Positions 1 to 8,953 are shown, counted from the stretch's first letter. The stretch is DNA of 64,000 bases from Thermicanus aegyptius DSM 12793 (GCF_000510645.1 NZ_KI783301.1:1898420-1962419), one strand, 5' to 3'. Notes: generated by a model not told the origin, from the sequence alone. Translations and numbers: made by a program.

Positions 1-46
1 TCGACAAGATCTCTATATACTCTTCTCATCATCTGAATAGCACTTT

Positions 47-159
47 CTTATCCAGAGTGGTGGAGGGACTGGCCCGATGAAACCCGGCAACCGTTCTTGG
101 CGAAGCCAAGAAAAGGTGCCAATTCCTGCAAGGCGGAAAGACCTGTCTTGAGAGATAAG
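47..159 (+). ncRNA. SAM-I (S-box) riboswitch
   Basis: The stretch has the S-box layout: a closing P1 stem made by CTTATC (47-52) and GATAAG (154-159), then the conserved GAGGGACTGGCCCGATGAA and CCCGGCAACC blocks, a hairpin, and the AAGGTGCCAATTCC block. S-boxes bind S-adenosylmethionine and switch off transcription of methionine genes when SAM is plentiful. It lies just upstream of metQNI, and a terminator hairpin follows at 181-210, as expected for a transcription-attenuating riboswitch. Confidence 0.95.
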
Positions 160-177
160 AAGGGACCGGCGTGAATC

Positions 178-211
178 GTTCCCCCTCTTTCTCCGAGGGG
201 GTTTTCTTTTG
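178..211 (+). terminator. Riboswitch-controlled terminator before metQ
   Basis: CCCCCTC and GAGGGGG form a GC-rich hairpin followed by TTTTCTTTT. It sits between the S-box and metQ and is the likely SAM-dependent terminator arm. The antiterminator pairing with the riboswitch P1 strand was not computed. Confidence 0.85.
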
Positions 212-303
212 TCGCCTTCTCTCCAAGAAAGGAGCACCGGCGGGATGATGGATGGAACGCTTCGCTCATTCAGAAAAAGAGAAGAAAAGGAGTGGAATAT
301 TGC

Positions 304-1113
304 ATGAAAAAAGGCCTCATTGTGATCCTTCTTACCTCCATCCTGGCGATCCTCGCAGGATGCGGAAGCCAAACCTCCGGAAAGGCGTTAAGCCCCGACA
401 AGTTATTGGTAGGGGTAACGGCCGGCCCCCATGAGCAGATTATGGAAAAGGTAAAGGAAGTTGCGGCGAAGGATGGGCTGAATATTACCTTGAAGGTATT
501 TAACGAATATGTGATGCCCAATGTGGCCCTGGCCGAAGGGGAATTGGATGTGAATATTTACCAACACAAGCCCTTCTTGGAGCAGATGAAAAAAGACCGG
601 AATCTTGATCTCACCGATATTGCTCCCACCGTCAATTTCCCGATGGGCATCTATTCCAAAAAGGTGAAGGATGTGAAGGAGATCCCCGACGGCGGAAAGA
701 TTGGCCTCCCCAACGATCCGACCAATGGGGCACGGGCCCTCATCCTCTTCCAGCAGGCGGGTCTCATTAAGCTGAAGGATGGGGTCGGGGTGAAAGCGAC
801 GGTGAAAGATATCCAGGAGAATCCCCATAACTACCAATTCGTCGAATTGGAAGCTTCCCAGATTCCCCGCCAGTTGGACGAGCTGGATGCGGCGGCGATC
901 AATACCAATTTTGCCATCGAACATGGGTACCTTCCCAGCCGGGATGCCATCGTGCTCGAACCGAAGGATTCTCCCTGGGTAAACGTGATCGTGGTTCGCA
1001 CGGAGAACAAGGATGATCCGGTGCTTCAGAAATTGATTAAAGCGTACCATTCCGATGAGGTGAAGAAGTTTATCGAGGAGAAGTTCCAGGGGTCGGTCGT
1101 CCCTGCGTGGTAA
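304..1113 (+). CDS. metQ: Methionine ABC transporter substrate-binding lipoprotein MetQ
   Basis: Binds methionine outside the membrane and delivers it to MetNI. The protein (269 aa) starts with a lipoprotein signal ending in the lipobox LAGC (Cys20), then a NlpA/MetQ-type fold with the family motifs YQHKPFLEQM and IPNDPTN-like LPNDPTNGARAL. I chose ATG 304, after AAAAGGAG at 285-292; an in-frame GTG at 292 overlaps that ribosome binding site and is unlikely. metN and metI follow directly, and the S-box in front makes this a SAM-repressed uptake operon. Confidence 0.95.
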   Translation: MKKGLIVILLTSILAILAGCGSQTSGKALSPDKLLVGVTAGPHEQIMEKVKEVAAKDGLNITLKVFNEYVMPNVALAEGELDVNIYQHKPFLEQMKKDRNLDLTDIAPTVNFPMGIYSKKVKDVKEIPDGGKIGLPNDPTNGARALILFQQAGLIKLKDGVGVKATVKDIQENPHNYQFVELEASQIPRQLDELDAAAINTNFAIEHGYLPSRDAIVLEPKDSPWVNVIVVRTENKDDPVLQKLIKAYHSDEVKKFIEEKFQGSVVPAW

Positions 1114-1154
1114 ACGAGCAGATGAGAGGAGAATGCCTGAAAGGGGTGAAGTGT

Positions 1155-2195
1155 ATGATCCGATTGGAGAATCTCTCCAAAAGCTATGTGAGCAAGAATG
1201 GGAATGTGGAGGCATTAAAGGATGTATCTCTCCATGTGAAAAAGGGAGAGATTTTCGGGGTGATCGGTTACAGCGGAGCCGGAAAGAGCACGCTGATCCG
1301 CACCGTCAATCTCCTGGAGAAGCCTACAGCGGGCAAGGTTTATGTAAACGGGGTTGAGCTTACCTCCCTTCCCCCGCATGAATTGTTGAAAGCTCGTCGA
1401 AAGATCGGCATGATCTTTCAGGGATTTAACCTCCTGAAAACGGCGACGGTGGAGGAAAATCTGGCGATCCCGTTGAGATTGGCCGGCCTCCCCCAGGAGG
1501 AAGTAAGAGCCCGGGTGGACCGTTACCTTTCCGTGGTGGGCTTGGCGGAGAAGAAAAAAGCTTATCCGGCACAGCTTTCCGGCGGGCAGAAGCAGAGGGT
1601 CGCCATCGCCCGGGCCCTCTCCTTTGAACCCGAAGTTCTCTTAAGCGATGAAGCCACCAGCGCCCTAGATCCGGAGACCACCGAGGCCATTCTGGATCTT
1701 CTCTTGGAGATCAACCGAAACTTCGGAATCACCATCCTCCTGATCACCCACGAGATGCATGTGGTCCAAAAGGTGTGCGACCGGGTGGCGGTGCTGGAGG
1801 CGGGGAAGATCATCGAGGAGGGAAGCGTGGTGGAGCTTTTCACGCGTCCTAAGGAAAAGACGACACGCAAATTTGTGGAGAGTCTCTTCCAGGTTAACCC
1901 CTCGCCCCAGATTCTTGAGCAATTTTCATCCTATGGGATCCTGGCTACCCTCTCCTTCGTAGGGGGAACTTCGGGGGAACCGGCCCTCGCCAAGGTGAGC
2001 AAGCAATTTGCCGTCTATCCCAACATCTTGGCAGGCCACGTCACCACACTAAAGGACTTTCCGTTCGGAAAACTGCTGGTCCATTTTGAAGGAGAAGAAG
2101 AAGAAATCCGGAACGCCTTTCGCTTCTTAAAGGAAAGCGGCGTAGAGATCGAGGAGGGAAGAGCCCATGTTCGAAAGCTTGAGGCAATTTCTTGA
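1155..2195 (+). CDS. metN: Methionine ABC transporter ATPase MetN
   Basis: ATP-binding subunit that powers methionine import. Visible are Walker A GYSGAGKST (residues 38-46), the ABC signature LSGGQKQR, Walker B with DEATSALD, and the switch histidine in LITHEMH. The C-terminal ~80 residues form the NIL domain, which in MetN senses cytoplasmic methionine (transinhibition). I start it at ATG 1155 (MIRLENLSKSY) behind an AAGGGGTGAA ribosome site rather than at the upstream GTG 1107, which would overlap metQ. Its end overlaps metI by 29 nt, implying coupled translation. Confidence 0.95.
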   Translation: MIRLENLSKSYVSKNGNVEALKDVSLHVKKGEIFGVIGYSGAGKSTLIRTVNLLEKPTAGKVYVNGVELTSLPPHELLKARRKIGMIFQGFNLLKTATVEENLAIPLRLAGLPQEEVRARVDRYLSVVGLAEKKKAYPAQLSGGQKQRVAIARALSFEPEVLLSDEATSALDPETTEAILDLLLEINRNFGITILLITHEMHVVQKVCDRVAVLEAGKIIEEGSVVELFTRPKEKTTRKFVESLFQVNPSPQILEQFSSYGILATLSFVGGTSGEPALAKVSKQFAVYPNILAGHVTTLKDFPFGKLLVHFEGEEEEIRNAFRFLKESGVEIEEGRAHVRKLEAIS

Positions 2196-2841
2196 GGATT
2201 GGGGGGGATCGATCTGGGAAGCGACGATCCAAACGTTTCAGATGGTAAGTATCTCTCTCCTGATCTCCATCCTGTTGGGATTACCGTTGGGCATTCTCCT
2301 GGTGTTGACCCGGCCTAGGAGAACCTACGCCAATCCCGTGTTGTATCAGTCCCTAAACGCGCTCATCAACGTGATCCGTTCTTTGCCTTTTATCATCCTG
2401 CTCTTCTTCATCCTCCCCTTTACGAAATGGGTCGTCGGGACGACGATCGGGGTTCAGGGAGTGATCGTCCCTCTGGTGGTTTATACCGCTCCCTACATCG
2501 CCCGCCTGATGGAAACCTCCCTCCTGGAGGTGGACCGTGGGGTTATCGAGGCGTATGAGGCGATGGGGATTCCCACGCGTTCCATCATCTGGCATGTGAT
2601 GGTCCGAGAGGCACGCCCCTCCATCATATTAGGCCTTACGATCGCCACCATCACCTTGATCGGTGCCACGGCGATGGCGGGACTTGTGGGAGGCGGTGGA
2701 TTGGGGGATCTCGCGTATCGCTTCGGATTTCAGCGCTATGAACCTCAGGTGATGTATGGAACGGTTCTCCTCCTCATCCTGATCGTCCAGGGACTGCAAT
2801 CGCTGGGAAACCTCCTCTCCGCCCGCCTGAAGAAGGATTAA
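2167..2841 (+). CDS. metI: Methionine ABC transporter permease MetI
   Basis: Membrane channel subunit of MetNIQ, 224 aa, with five or so hydrophobic segments and the binding-protein-dependent permease EAA loop (EAYEAMGIPTRSIIWHV), which docks on MetN. The start lies inside metN. It is the last gene of the S-box operon. Its stop TAA (2839-2841) overlaps the stop of the convergent yebC gene (2838-2840), so no separate intergenic terminator is possible here. Confidence 0.95.
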   Translation: MFESLRQFLEDWGGSIWEATIQTFQMVSISLLISILLGLPLGILLVLTRPRRTYANPVLYQSLNALINVIRSLPFIILLFFILPFTKWVVGTTIGVQGVIVPLVVYTAPYIARLMETSLLEVDRGVIEAYEAMGIPTRSIIWHVMVREARPSIILGLTIATITLIGATAMAGLVGGGGLGDLAYRFGFQRYEPQVMYGTVLLLILIVQGLQSLGNLLSARLKKD

Positions 2842-3590
2842 TTTAACCTCTCCATCTCTTCGTCATCGATCTCAAAATTGGCGTAGACGTTCTGGACATC
2901 ATCCGATTCTTCCAAGCGGTCGATCAGTTTCAAAACCTTCTCGGCCTCTTCCCCCGCCACCTTCACCGTGGTGGTGGGAACCATCGTTACTTCGGCGGAG
3001 GAGATGGGGATCCCGGCGTTCTCCAATCCCTCCCGAACTTTTTCCAATAGGTCCGGTTCCGTATAAACGGTAATCTCGTCTTCCTCTACCTCGACATCCT
3101 CCGCTCCCGCGTCAATGGCGGCCAGCATGACCGCTTCCTCATCCACCTCTTCTTCTTCGCGATCGATCAGGATCTGTCCTTTCCTTTGAAAGAGGAAAGA
3201 AACGCATCCGCTCTCTCCTAGATTCCCGCCGTGGCGGGAAAAGATATGCCGCATCTCCGCGGCGGTTCGGTTCCGGTTGTCCGTCAGGGTGTCGACCATG
3301 ACGGCCACGCCGCCCGGGGCATATCCTTCATAGGTAATCTCCTCATAGGTGACCCCTTCGATCTCCCCGGTCGCTTTCTTGATCGTCCGCTCTATGTTAT
3401 CGTTCGGCATATTTACCTCTTTTGCCTTCTGTATGGCTACTTTAAGGCGGAAGTTGGTATTGGGATCGCCCCCGCCGTTTCGGGCGGCCATGTAGATCTC
3501 TCTGGATATTTTGGTGAACGCATTTGCCTTGGCGGCATCCTGGCGCCCCTTGCGATGTTGTATATTTTTCCATTTTGAATGTCCTGACAA
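2838..3590 (-). CDS. yebC: YebC/PmpR family regulatory protein
   Basis: Family of ~240-250 aa proteins described as transcription regulators and, more recently, as factors relieving ribosome stalling on proline-rich sequences. The N-terminal hallmark GHSKWKNIQHRKGRQDAAK and the acidic central part (EEEEVDEEA) are present. The family normally starts MAGHSKW; here the matching codon is TTG at 3588-3590 (M/L-SGHSKW), preceded by GGGAGAGG, so I use this start instead of an upstream in-frame one. It is convergent with, and overlaps the stop of, metI. Confidence 0.9.
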   Translation of the reverse strand: MSGHSKWKNIQHRKGRQDAAKANAFTKISREIYMAARNGGGDPNTNFRLKVAIQKAKEVNMPNDNIERTIKKATGEIEGVTYEEITYEGYAPGGVAVMVDTLTDNRNRTAAEMRHIFSRHGGNLGESGCVSFLFQRKGQILIDREEEEVDEEAVMLAAIDAGAEDVEVEEDEITVYTEPDLLEKVREGLENAGIPISSAEVTMVPTTTVKVAGEEAEKVLKLIDRLEESDDVQNVYANFEIDDEEMERLN

Positions 3591-3912
3591 TGGAGTCCTC
3601 TCCCTTCTAACCAATCGGAAGCTTTACGGTGTGCCATCCTTTAGTTTAGCAAAAAGAAAAAAGAGCGTCAAAGACCCGCTTTTAATACTCTACCAAGGAG
3701 AAGGGCCCTTTTCTATATCCGGGAATTATTTTTTATTCATTTTCTCATTCCCTCTGCCCACGAACATTTTACTCTAACATTTCGAGAATCAATGATTAGA
3801 AAATAACAACCTTATTCCCCTTTTGTAATTCCACCTGTAATTTTCCGTTTGAAACAAAAATATACTCTTCCGCTTGGAGTGTCGTCGTTTAAGAATAAGG
3901 GCCGGCCACATA
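3591..3912. other. Intergenic stretch, yebC to small membrane gene
   Basis: AT-rich, no convincing gene. CCCAC(G/A)AACATTTTAC occurs at about 3757-3772 and again at about 4693-4708 upstream of the SLH amidase, so the two spacers share a short imperfect repeat of unknown meaning. The yebC promoter must lie near 3600-3700. Confidence 0.4.
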
Positions 3913-4191
3913 TCACGGGAGAGTGACCAGAATCAGAATTCCTGCCAAAAGATGGAACAACCATCCGATGAAAGGAATCCAAGATAAAAAAACAGCGATT
4001 AATCCCACGATTGATCCGTAGTAGTCATTCTTGTTATTAATCGTGATGACCAACGTTACAAGATGCAATACAAACATTACCACCGCAGGCAGAAACAAAA
4101 AACCGTAAATGATCGCAATGCCCAACACGGGAACCGCAAGGATCAATTCCAAGAGCCCCGTTACCATCTTGAGCGCTTTCTCTCCCTCCAT
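3913..4191 (-). CDS. Small hydrophobic membrane protein, unknown function
   Basis: About 92 aa with three predicted membrane segments (LLELILAVPVLGIAIIYGFL, a central PAVVMFVLHLVTLVI, and a C-terminal IAVFLSWIPFIGWLFHLLAG). I start it at ATG 4191 (MEGEKALK), preceded by GGGGTGAAG; an in-frame GTG at 4200 is less likely. The shape resembles short Bacillales membrane proteins of unknown role, but I recognise no specific family. It is monocistronic, between yebC and a dead Fic-type gene. Confidence 0.6.
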   Translation of the reverse strand: MEGEKALKMVTGLLELILAVPVLGIAIIYGFLFLPAVVMFVLHLVTLVITINNKNDYYGSIVGLIAVFLSWIPFIGWLFHLLAGILILVTLP

Positions 4192-4317
4192 ACACTTCAC
4201 CCCGCTAGGTCTTGATTTATATCCTCTGCTTTATCCTCCGCTTTTCACTATTCCGTTTAGAGAATGAAGAATTTTCATTTTCCTTAATGCTCATCTTATC
4301 ACATTTTTATATTTTTA

Positions 4318-4472
4318 ATCCGGTTTTTCGATTATACATTTACTTTGGCATTGGCAATTCTCAAGGAAGTTATTTCTCTTTCGGCTATCTGGAGCTTTTC
4401 AGCATCCCTGATGCCCAGCTAGTTGATAAGAACATCGGAATGAGGGTAGCTGTATTCATAATTGCTGTTCAT
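4318..4472 (-). pseudogene. Fic-family (cell filamentation protein) N-terminal remnant
   Basis: Reading the minus strand from ATG 4472, which has an AGGAG ribosome site, gives a 17-residue start, an in-frame TAG, and then LGIRDAEKLQIAEREITSLR before a TAA at 4335-4337. The order 'Y-x-x-P-x-SDVL-x-N-[K]-LGI-x-D-x-x-L-x-x-AER-x-(I/L)-(T/S)-x-LR' is typical of the N-terminus of Fic AMP-transferases of the FicT toxin type; TAG would replace a lysine codon. A shifted frame after the TAA continues with IIEKPD, then all frames close. The catalytic HPFxxGNGR region is absent, so this is a dead 5' fragment. The identification rests on recall of the family pattern. Confidence 0.6.
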
Positions 4473-4794
4473 GGCTATAGCTCCTGGCAGCCGTGTGCTT
4501 TTTAACGAGCTCAGTTATGGTTTTTTCAACCAGTTTATCATTCCCGACACACTGCATGAGGTTCCTTCGGCCGCGAGTCGGAAGGGAGAATCTAAAGGTT
4601 AGGGCTTATGTTTTGTTCCCTTCGATGGATAGATACTGATCGAGCAAATATTGAGTTTGACCGGTCCTCTTTCTATATTTTTTGGGATTTTGCCCACAAA
4701 CATTTTACATAAAGATTAGAATAACCTTAAAACGTAGATCAACCGCAACTTCCCTTTCCATATTTCGTCTCAATTATGTGGGAGGGGAGTTTTT
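4473..4794. other. Intergenic stretch upstream of SLH amidase
   Basis: No gene seen. It must hold the amidase promoter, but no hexamer pair stands out. The near-repeat CCCACAAACATTTTAC at about 4693-4708 matches one in the spacer downstream of yebC. Confidence 0.35.
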
Positions 4795-6165
4795 GTGACA
4801 AAGAAAAAGTTTATTCTACTTATGTGTCTCATCGTGTCGCTCTTCGGTTCAGGAACATACGCCGCGGCGGAAAAGGCGACACCCGTCCCGATCAAGGTGG
4901 TGATCGATCCGGGCCATGGCGGAAAGGATCCGGGAGCCATCGGTGTAAACGGCTTGCGGGAAAAAGATGTAAATCTGGACATCTCCTACCGCCTGCGGGA
5001 TCTTCTCATCGCCCAGGGATATCGTGTGGTGATGACCCGGGAGGACGATCGGTTACTGGTCGATTATTCCCGCTCCACGGATCAGGACTTGGATCTTCAA
5101 GCCCGTGTCGATGTGGCCAAGCGGGAGAACGCCGATCTCTTCATCTCCATTCATGCCAATTTTTATCCGTACGGCAACAATGTCCAAGGCACCATGGTCC
5201 TCTATTTTGATCCGGCCAACTACAGCTCCGTTTACAAACCCTCAGCCGAAATGATTCAGTGGGCTCCGGAGAGCAAAAGGCTGGCCCAGCTCGTACTCCA
5301 ATCGGTCACCTCAGAGGTGGGCACCAAGAATATGGGGATCATTCCCCGCAACGTTTATGTTGTTCGCATGGGAACCGTCCCCAGCATCCTGGTGGAAACG
5401 GCCTTCCTATCCAACTGGGAAGATGCGCAAAATTTGGCGGACCCAGGGTTTAGGCAAAGAATGGCGGAAGCCATCCGGGATGGAATTATTGCTTATCGCC
5501 CCTACCGTTATGTGGATATCGTAAATCACTGGGCGAAAGAGGAGATCTCCGCCCTATCGTTGGAAGGGATCGTGCAGGGGTACCGGGACGGGAAATTTCA
5601 CCCTGATCAACAGCTTACCCGTGCGGAACTGGTTGCTCTCCTGGATCGGGCCACAGGTTTTGATGGTCTCGCCAGTGTAAATCCTATCTTCTCCTTTCCT
5701 GATGTGACTCCCGATTTTTGGGGCTATGATGCGATCATGAAAGCCAGCGAAAAGGGCGTCATCCAAGGGTATCCGGATGGAGGATTTCATCCCAATGATC
5801 CGGTGACCCGGGAAGAGATGTCCGCCATCATCTATCGCTATTTCGTCGCCGGAAAAGAGGGAAATGATCCCTCGAAGACGCCTCCCGCCGAGACGGCACC
5901 GTCCGTTTCCGACGATGTCTATCAAAAAAATCTCTCCACCTCACAACCCGCTCCGGATAAAAGCTCTGCCTCTACCGTTACGATCAGCGCTTTAGCTTTT
6001 CAAGACATTCCTTCCTCCAGTTGGGCCCTGGAAGCCATTCAATCTTTATATGAAGCCGGGATCGTGGAGGGGATGAGGCCGGGATTCTTCGGGTTCGGCC
6101 GACCTGTCACGAGGGCTGAAGCCGCAACGATTCTTTATCGTATTTTGCAGGAAAATCAATCCTAA
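4795..6165 (+). CDS. N-acetylmuramoyl-L-alanine amidase with three SLH domains
   Basis: Exported peptidoglycan hydrolase that cuts the MurNAc-L-Ala bond. The 456-aa protein has a signal peptide (residues 1-25), an Amidase_3 domain (about 33-235) with zinc ligands His41 (DPGHGG), Glu56 (GLREKDVN) and His120 (SIHAN) and catalytic Glu201 (VETAFLSN), then three SLH modules (about 240-290, 300-350, 400-456), each with the F-D-x-W and the TRAE/TREE ending. SLH modules tether proteins to pyruvylated secondary wall polymer. A Ser/Thr/Pro-rich linker precedes the third module. Start is GTG 4795 behind GGGAGGGGAG. Likely cell-wall turnover; monocistronic. Confidence 0.92.
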   Translation: MTKKKFILLMCLIVSLFGSGTYAAAEKATPVPIKVVIDPGHGGKDPGAIGVNGLREKDVNLDISYRLRDLLIAQGYRVVMTREDDRLLVDYSRSTDQDLDLQARVDVAKRENADLFISIHANFYPYGNNVQGTMVLYFDPANYSSVYKPSAEMIQWAPESKRLAQLVLQSVTSEVGTKNMGIIPRNVYVVRMGTVPSILVETAFLSNWEDAQNLADPGFRQRMAEAIRDGIIAYRPYRYVDIVNHWAKEEISALSLEGIVQGYRDGKFHPDQQLTRAELVALLDRATGFDGLASVNPIFSFPDVTPDFWGYDAIMKASEKGVIQGYPDGGFHPNDPVTREEMSAIIYRYFVAGKEGNDPSKTPPAETAPSVSDDVYQKNLSTSQPAPDKSSASTVTISALAFQDIPSSSWALEAIQSLYEAGIVEGMRPGFFGFGRPVTRAEAATILYRILQENQS

Positions 6166-6249
6166 GCCGATGATGGTTGAACGATCCATTTACTAGCTTG
6201 ACCACGTTGTTCGCGAAATTCACGAACAGACAAACATAATAAAAATAAA

Positions 6250-6480
6250 GGGGCTGTCCAAAAAGTAGTCAGCTTACTTTTTGGCCCCCCTCCAAATACA
6301 TCCATATGAACTCACCCAATTTGAATCGGAACACGATTTTTGAAGAAATGAAAGAAAAGGCGAACACAGTCCTTGCAGGGGAAGAAAAAGCCGCCATCTA
6401 CGTTCGGCGCAAAGTAAGAATGTTTGGTCACATCAAGGGGAATCGATCGTTCCGATGATTTTCATTTCGGGTCCAACTTT
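6250..6480 (+). mobile_element. Decayed IS1182-type insertion sequence remnant
   Basis: GGGGCTGTCCAAAAAGTA (6250-6267) is the kind of terminal inverted repeat found on IS1182-group elements. It is followed at once by its inverted partner TACTTTTTGG (6275-6284). An open frame at 6306-6458 encodes the sequence FEEMKEKAN...IYVRRKVRMFGHIKGNRSFR and then a stop, matching the C-terminal end of an IS1182/IS4-like transposase where 'RRKI-DVE-VFG-IKAN-GFRRF' is usual. The protein is truncated and has lost residues around DVE. The fused repeats form a strong hairpin that could also stop amidase transcription. The stub abuts the foreign-looking glycerate island. Confidence 0.65.
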
Positions 6481-7623
6481 TTACCCCATATTTCTGCCGA
6501 TTTTGCAAGTAACCGCAATATTTCGAGCGGTCTGAGCAACATAATCCGCAGCGTTTTCTAGCGCTTTTTCCAGCGGAATCACTCCCGGCACGACACTATA
6601 AAGAGCATCAATTCCGTGGCTCAGCACGAGTTCACTGTCGTCGGACAAGGAGCCGGCAAGCGAAATGACCGGAATTTGGTACCGCTTTGCTGCTTTTGCT
6701 ACGCCGATCGGCGTTTTCCCGAATATCGTTTGTCCATCTATGCGTCCTTCTCCCGTAATCACCAGCGACGCACCTTGAATTCTCTCTGAAAAATGTACCG
6801 TTTCCAATACAATCTCAACACCTCGCTTCAGCTCCGCCTGTGAAAAGGTTAGCAATCCGGCGCCGAGTCCTCCGGCCGCACCGGCACCGGGAATATCTTT
6901 CACTTGCTTTCCAAGCACCCGTTCAATGACATCGGCATAGTGTTGTAAATTTCGATCTAGCGTTTCAACCATCTCCTGCGTCGCGCCTTTTTGCGGGCCA
7001 AAAATTGCTGAGGCGCCGTTTGCACCTGTCAACGGATTATCAACATCGCACGCAACCTCAATTTTTACGCGGTTTAGCCGCGCATCGAGCCCTGACAAGT
7101 CCATGTCGGCCAATTCGGACAAACATCCTCCTCCAGGACCGATCTCCTTTCCATACCGGTCTAAAAGGCGGCCGCCCAGCGCCTGAATCATGCCGGCTCC
7201 ACCGTCATTCGTCGCGCTTCCTCCGATACCGATAATAATGCGCTCGGCCCCTTCGTTTAGCGCGGCGAGAATCAATTCCCCTGTTCCTCTCGTTGTCGTC
7301 ACAAGCGGATTTCGCTTTTCTCGGGGAACGAGGTGCAACCCAGAGGCAGCAGCCATTTCAATGACTGCCGTTTTCCCGTCACCAAGCATGCCGAAAAAAG
7401 CTTGGACACGGTCCCCGAGCGGTCCTGTCACTTCCGTGGTCACAATTCTCCCATTTGTCGCGTCGACTAAAGATTGAACGGTTCCTTCCCCGCCGTCCGC
7501 CATCGGTATTTTCACATATTCCGCTTCGGGAAATATATCGCGAAACCCTTTTTCGATCGCATTCGCGACCGCAAGCGCCGACAAACTTTCTTTAAACGAA
7601 TCAGGCGCGATAATGACTTTCAT
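6481..7623 (-). CDS. Glycerate kinase (GlxK/GarK family)
   Basis: Phosphorylates D-glycerate with ATP, to 2- or 3-phosphoglycerate depending on the subfamily, feeding lower glycolysis. The 380-aa protein has the family N-terminus MKVIIAPDSFKESLSA, the glycine-rich MADGGEGTV, and IGIGGSATNDGGAGMIQALG. ATG 7623 has GGGGGATGG in front and is preferred over ATG 7635, which overlaps that site. It lies 24 bp downstream of a GntP permease and shares its direction. Codon and base use differ from the flanking GC-richer genes, suggesting transfer with the permease and regulator. Confidence 0.93.
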   Translation of the reverse strand: MKVIIAPDSFKESLSALAVANAIEKGFRDIFPEAEYVKIPMADGGEGTVQSLVDATNGRIVTTEVTGPLGDRVQAFFGMLGDGKTAVIEMAAASGLHLVPREKRNPLVTTTRGTGELILAALNEGAERIIIGIGGSATNDGGAGMIQALGGRLLDRYGKEIGPGGGCLSELADMDLSGLDARLNRVKIEVACDVDNPLTGANGASAIFGPQKGATQEMVETLDRNLQHYADVIERVLGKQVKDIPGAGAAGGLGAGLLTFSQAELKRGVEIVLETVHFSERIQGASLVITGEGRIDGQTIFGKTPIGVAKAAKRYQIPVISLAGSLSDDSELVLSHGIDALYSVVPGVIPLEKALENAADYVAQTARNIAVTCKIGRNMG

Positions 7624-7647
7624 CTCATTCACCATCCCCCATTGCGA

Positions 7648-8913
7648 TCATGAAAACAAACGAAAGACCCCAAAAATAAGCGTCGACATGACAGCCATCA
7701 TCAATCCAATGAGCGACTCATATGGAATTAGCTTAAGCCGTTCCTTGATCTCCATATGGACACTACCGGCAGTAGCGTGGAAGAAGCTTCCATGCGGCAA
7801 ATGATCCAGCACGGTCGCGCCGGAATGAACCATCGCGGCTCCGGCTAATGCGGAAATCCCCAAACTCATAATCGTTTCACCAAACACATTGCTGGCAACG
7901 GCCGTTCCCGCCGTCGTTGAAGCCGTCGCACCAGACATCAAAATTCCCGAGATCGGCGCCAAAACGAACGCCGGCAACCCGAAATGATCCAAACCGCTAA
8001 TGATCGTATCTTTGAGAGAAGAATTGGCCACAATGCCCGCTAATGTCCCTGTTCCGACTAACATAATCGCGACGCCGGACATTTTCGATAGTCCAGATAT
8101 CGCGTAATCATTCAACTTCTTCCTTTTTTGCATTACGATCGCGCCAACAATGCCGCCGACTGGAAGGGCAATTATTGGATCAATCGCAAGATTAAACAAC
8201 GGTCGTAACGCAAGCAACACTATCGCAACGAGCGGACCAACGATAGCCGTTAATATCGAAGGCCCCTCCCCGCCGCTTTCTCTTTCCTGTACACCATAAA
8301 CAAGTGTTCCTTTCCGCACGAGTTTTTTTGCGATCACGTATGTAACGATCAGGCCAAATGCCGCCGGGATGATACCAGCAGCCATTAATGACGTCAGCGG
8401 AACATGAAACGCATCCGCTGCGGCGATGGCATTCGGATTCGGCGACATAATGTTTCCCGCCTTCCCGCCGCCTATCATCGCCAGCAAAATCGCCGTTTTC
8501 GATAAGTTGGCGCGGCTTGCGATCGCCAACCCAATCGGAGCAACAGTAATGACCGCAACATCAATAAATACGCCGACTGCCGTCAGCAGCAGTGTCGCCA
8601 CCGCAAGCGCGAGCAAAGCACGCGTTTCCCCAAGTTTTTGAACGATTGTTTCGGCAATCGATGACGCTGCCCCTGATTCAATTAATACTCCCGCTAATAC
8701 CCCCGCCGCCAAAATACGCAACACGGCAGGAATCATGCCTTTCGCTCCATCCATCATAAGCGTAACCGTATCTGCCACGTTCACTCCGCCAACAATTCCA
8801 CCAATGAAAGCTCCTGCAATCATTCCGTAAGCAGGGGAAACTTTCCGCAAAATCAGCACAATGGCAACAACTAGTGCTATGGTTGCCCCTAACGCGCTTA
8901 CTTGAATATCCAT
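7648..8913 (-). CDS. GntP-family gluconate/glycerate-type permease
   Basis: A proton-coupled carboxylate symporter of about 421 aa with roughly 12-14 hydrophobic segments. GntP-type motifs such as GGGKAGNIMSPNPNAIAAAD are visible. Family members take up gluconate, glycerate or similar sugar acids; the neighbouring glycerate kinase makes glycerate the likely substrate here (inference). Start ATG 8913 follows AAGGAGGG. A likely CcpA cre site lies 27-40 bp upstream, implying carbon catabolite repression. Confidence 0.9.
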   Translation of the reverse strand: MDIQVSALGATIALVVAIVLILRKVSPAYGMIAGAFIGGIVGGVNVADTVTLMMDGAKGMIPAVLRILAAGVLAGVLIESGAASSIAETIVQKLGETRALLALAVATLLLTAVGVFIDVAVITVAPIGLAIASRANLSKTAILLAMIGGGKAGNIMSPNPNAIAAADAFHVPLTSLMAAGIIPAAFGLIVTYVIAKKLVRKGTLVYGVQERESGGEGPSILTAIVGPLVAIVLLALRPLFNLAIDPIIALPVGGIVGAIVMQKRKKLNDYAISGLSKMSGVAIMLVGTGTLAGIVANSSLKDTIISGLDHFGLPAFVLAPISGILMSGATASTTAGTAVASNVFGETIMSLGISALAGAAMVHSGATVLDHLPHGSFFHATAGSVHMEIKERLKLIPYESLIGLMMAVMSTLIFGVFRLFS

Positions 8914-8939
8914 AATCAGCCCTCCTTTATGCACTTTAT

Positions 8940-8953
8940 TGTAAGCGCTGCCA
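8940..8953 (-). promoter_or_regulatory. Candidate CcpA cre site upstream of the permease
   Basis: TGTAAGCGCTGCCA matches the B. subtilis cre consensus TGWAANCGNTNWCA at all but one position. It ends 26 bp before the permease start codon. On the minus strand it overlaps a TACAAT hexamer that could be the -10 box, so bound CcpA would block transcription of the permease-kinase pair. Seen by eye only. Confidence 0.6.

Noticed and set aside
1-46. Promoter of the metQNI operon
   Set aside because: TCGACA and TATACT are present but separated by only nine bases; the real promoter probably lies before the window or uses other hexamers.
403-1215. Minus-strand 270-codon frame opposite metQ
   Set aside because: Shadow of metQ with no start signals.
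4212-4505. Plus-strand 97-codon frame
   Set aside because: No ribosome site; the opposite strand reads as a Fic-type remnant.
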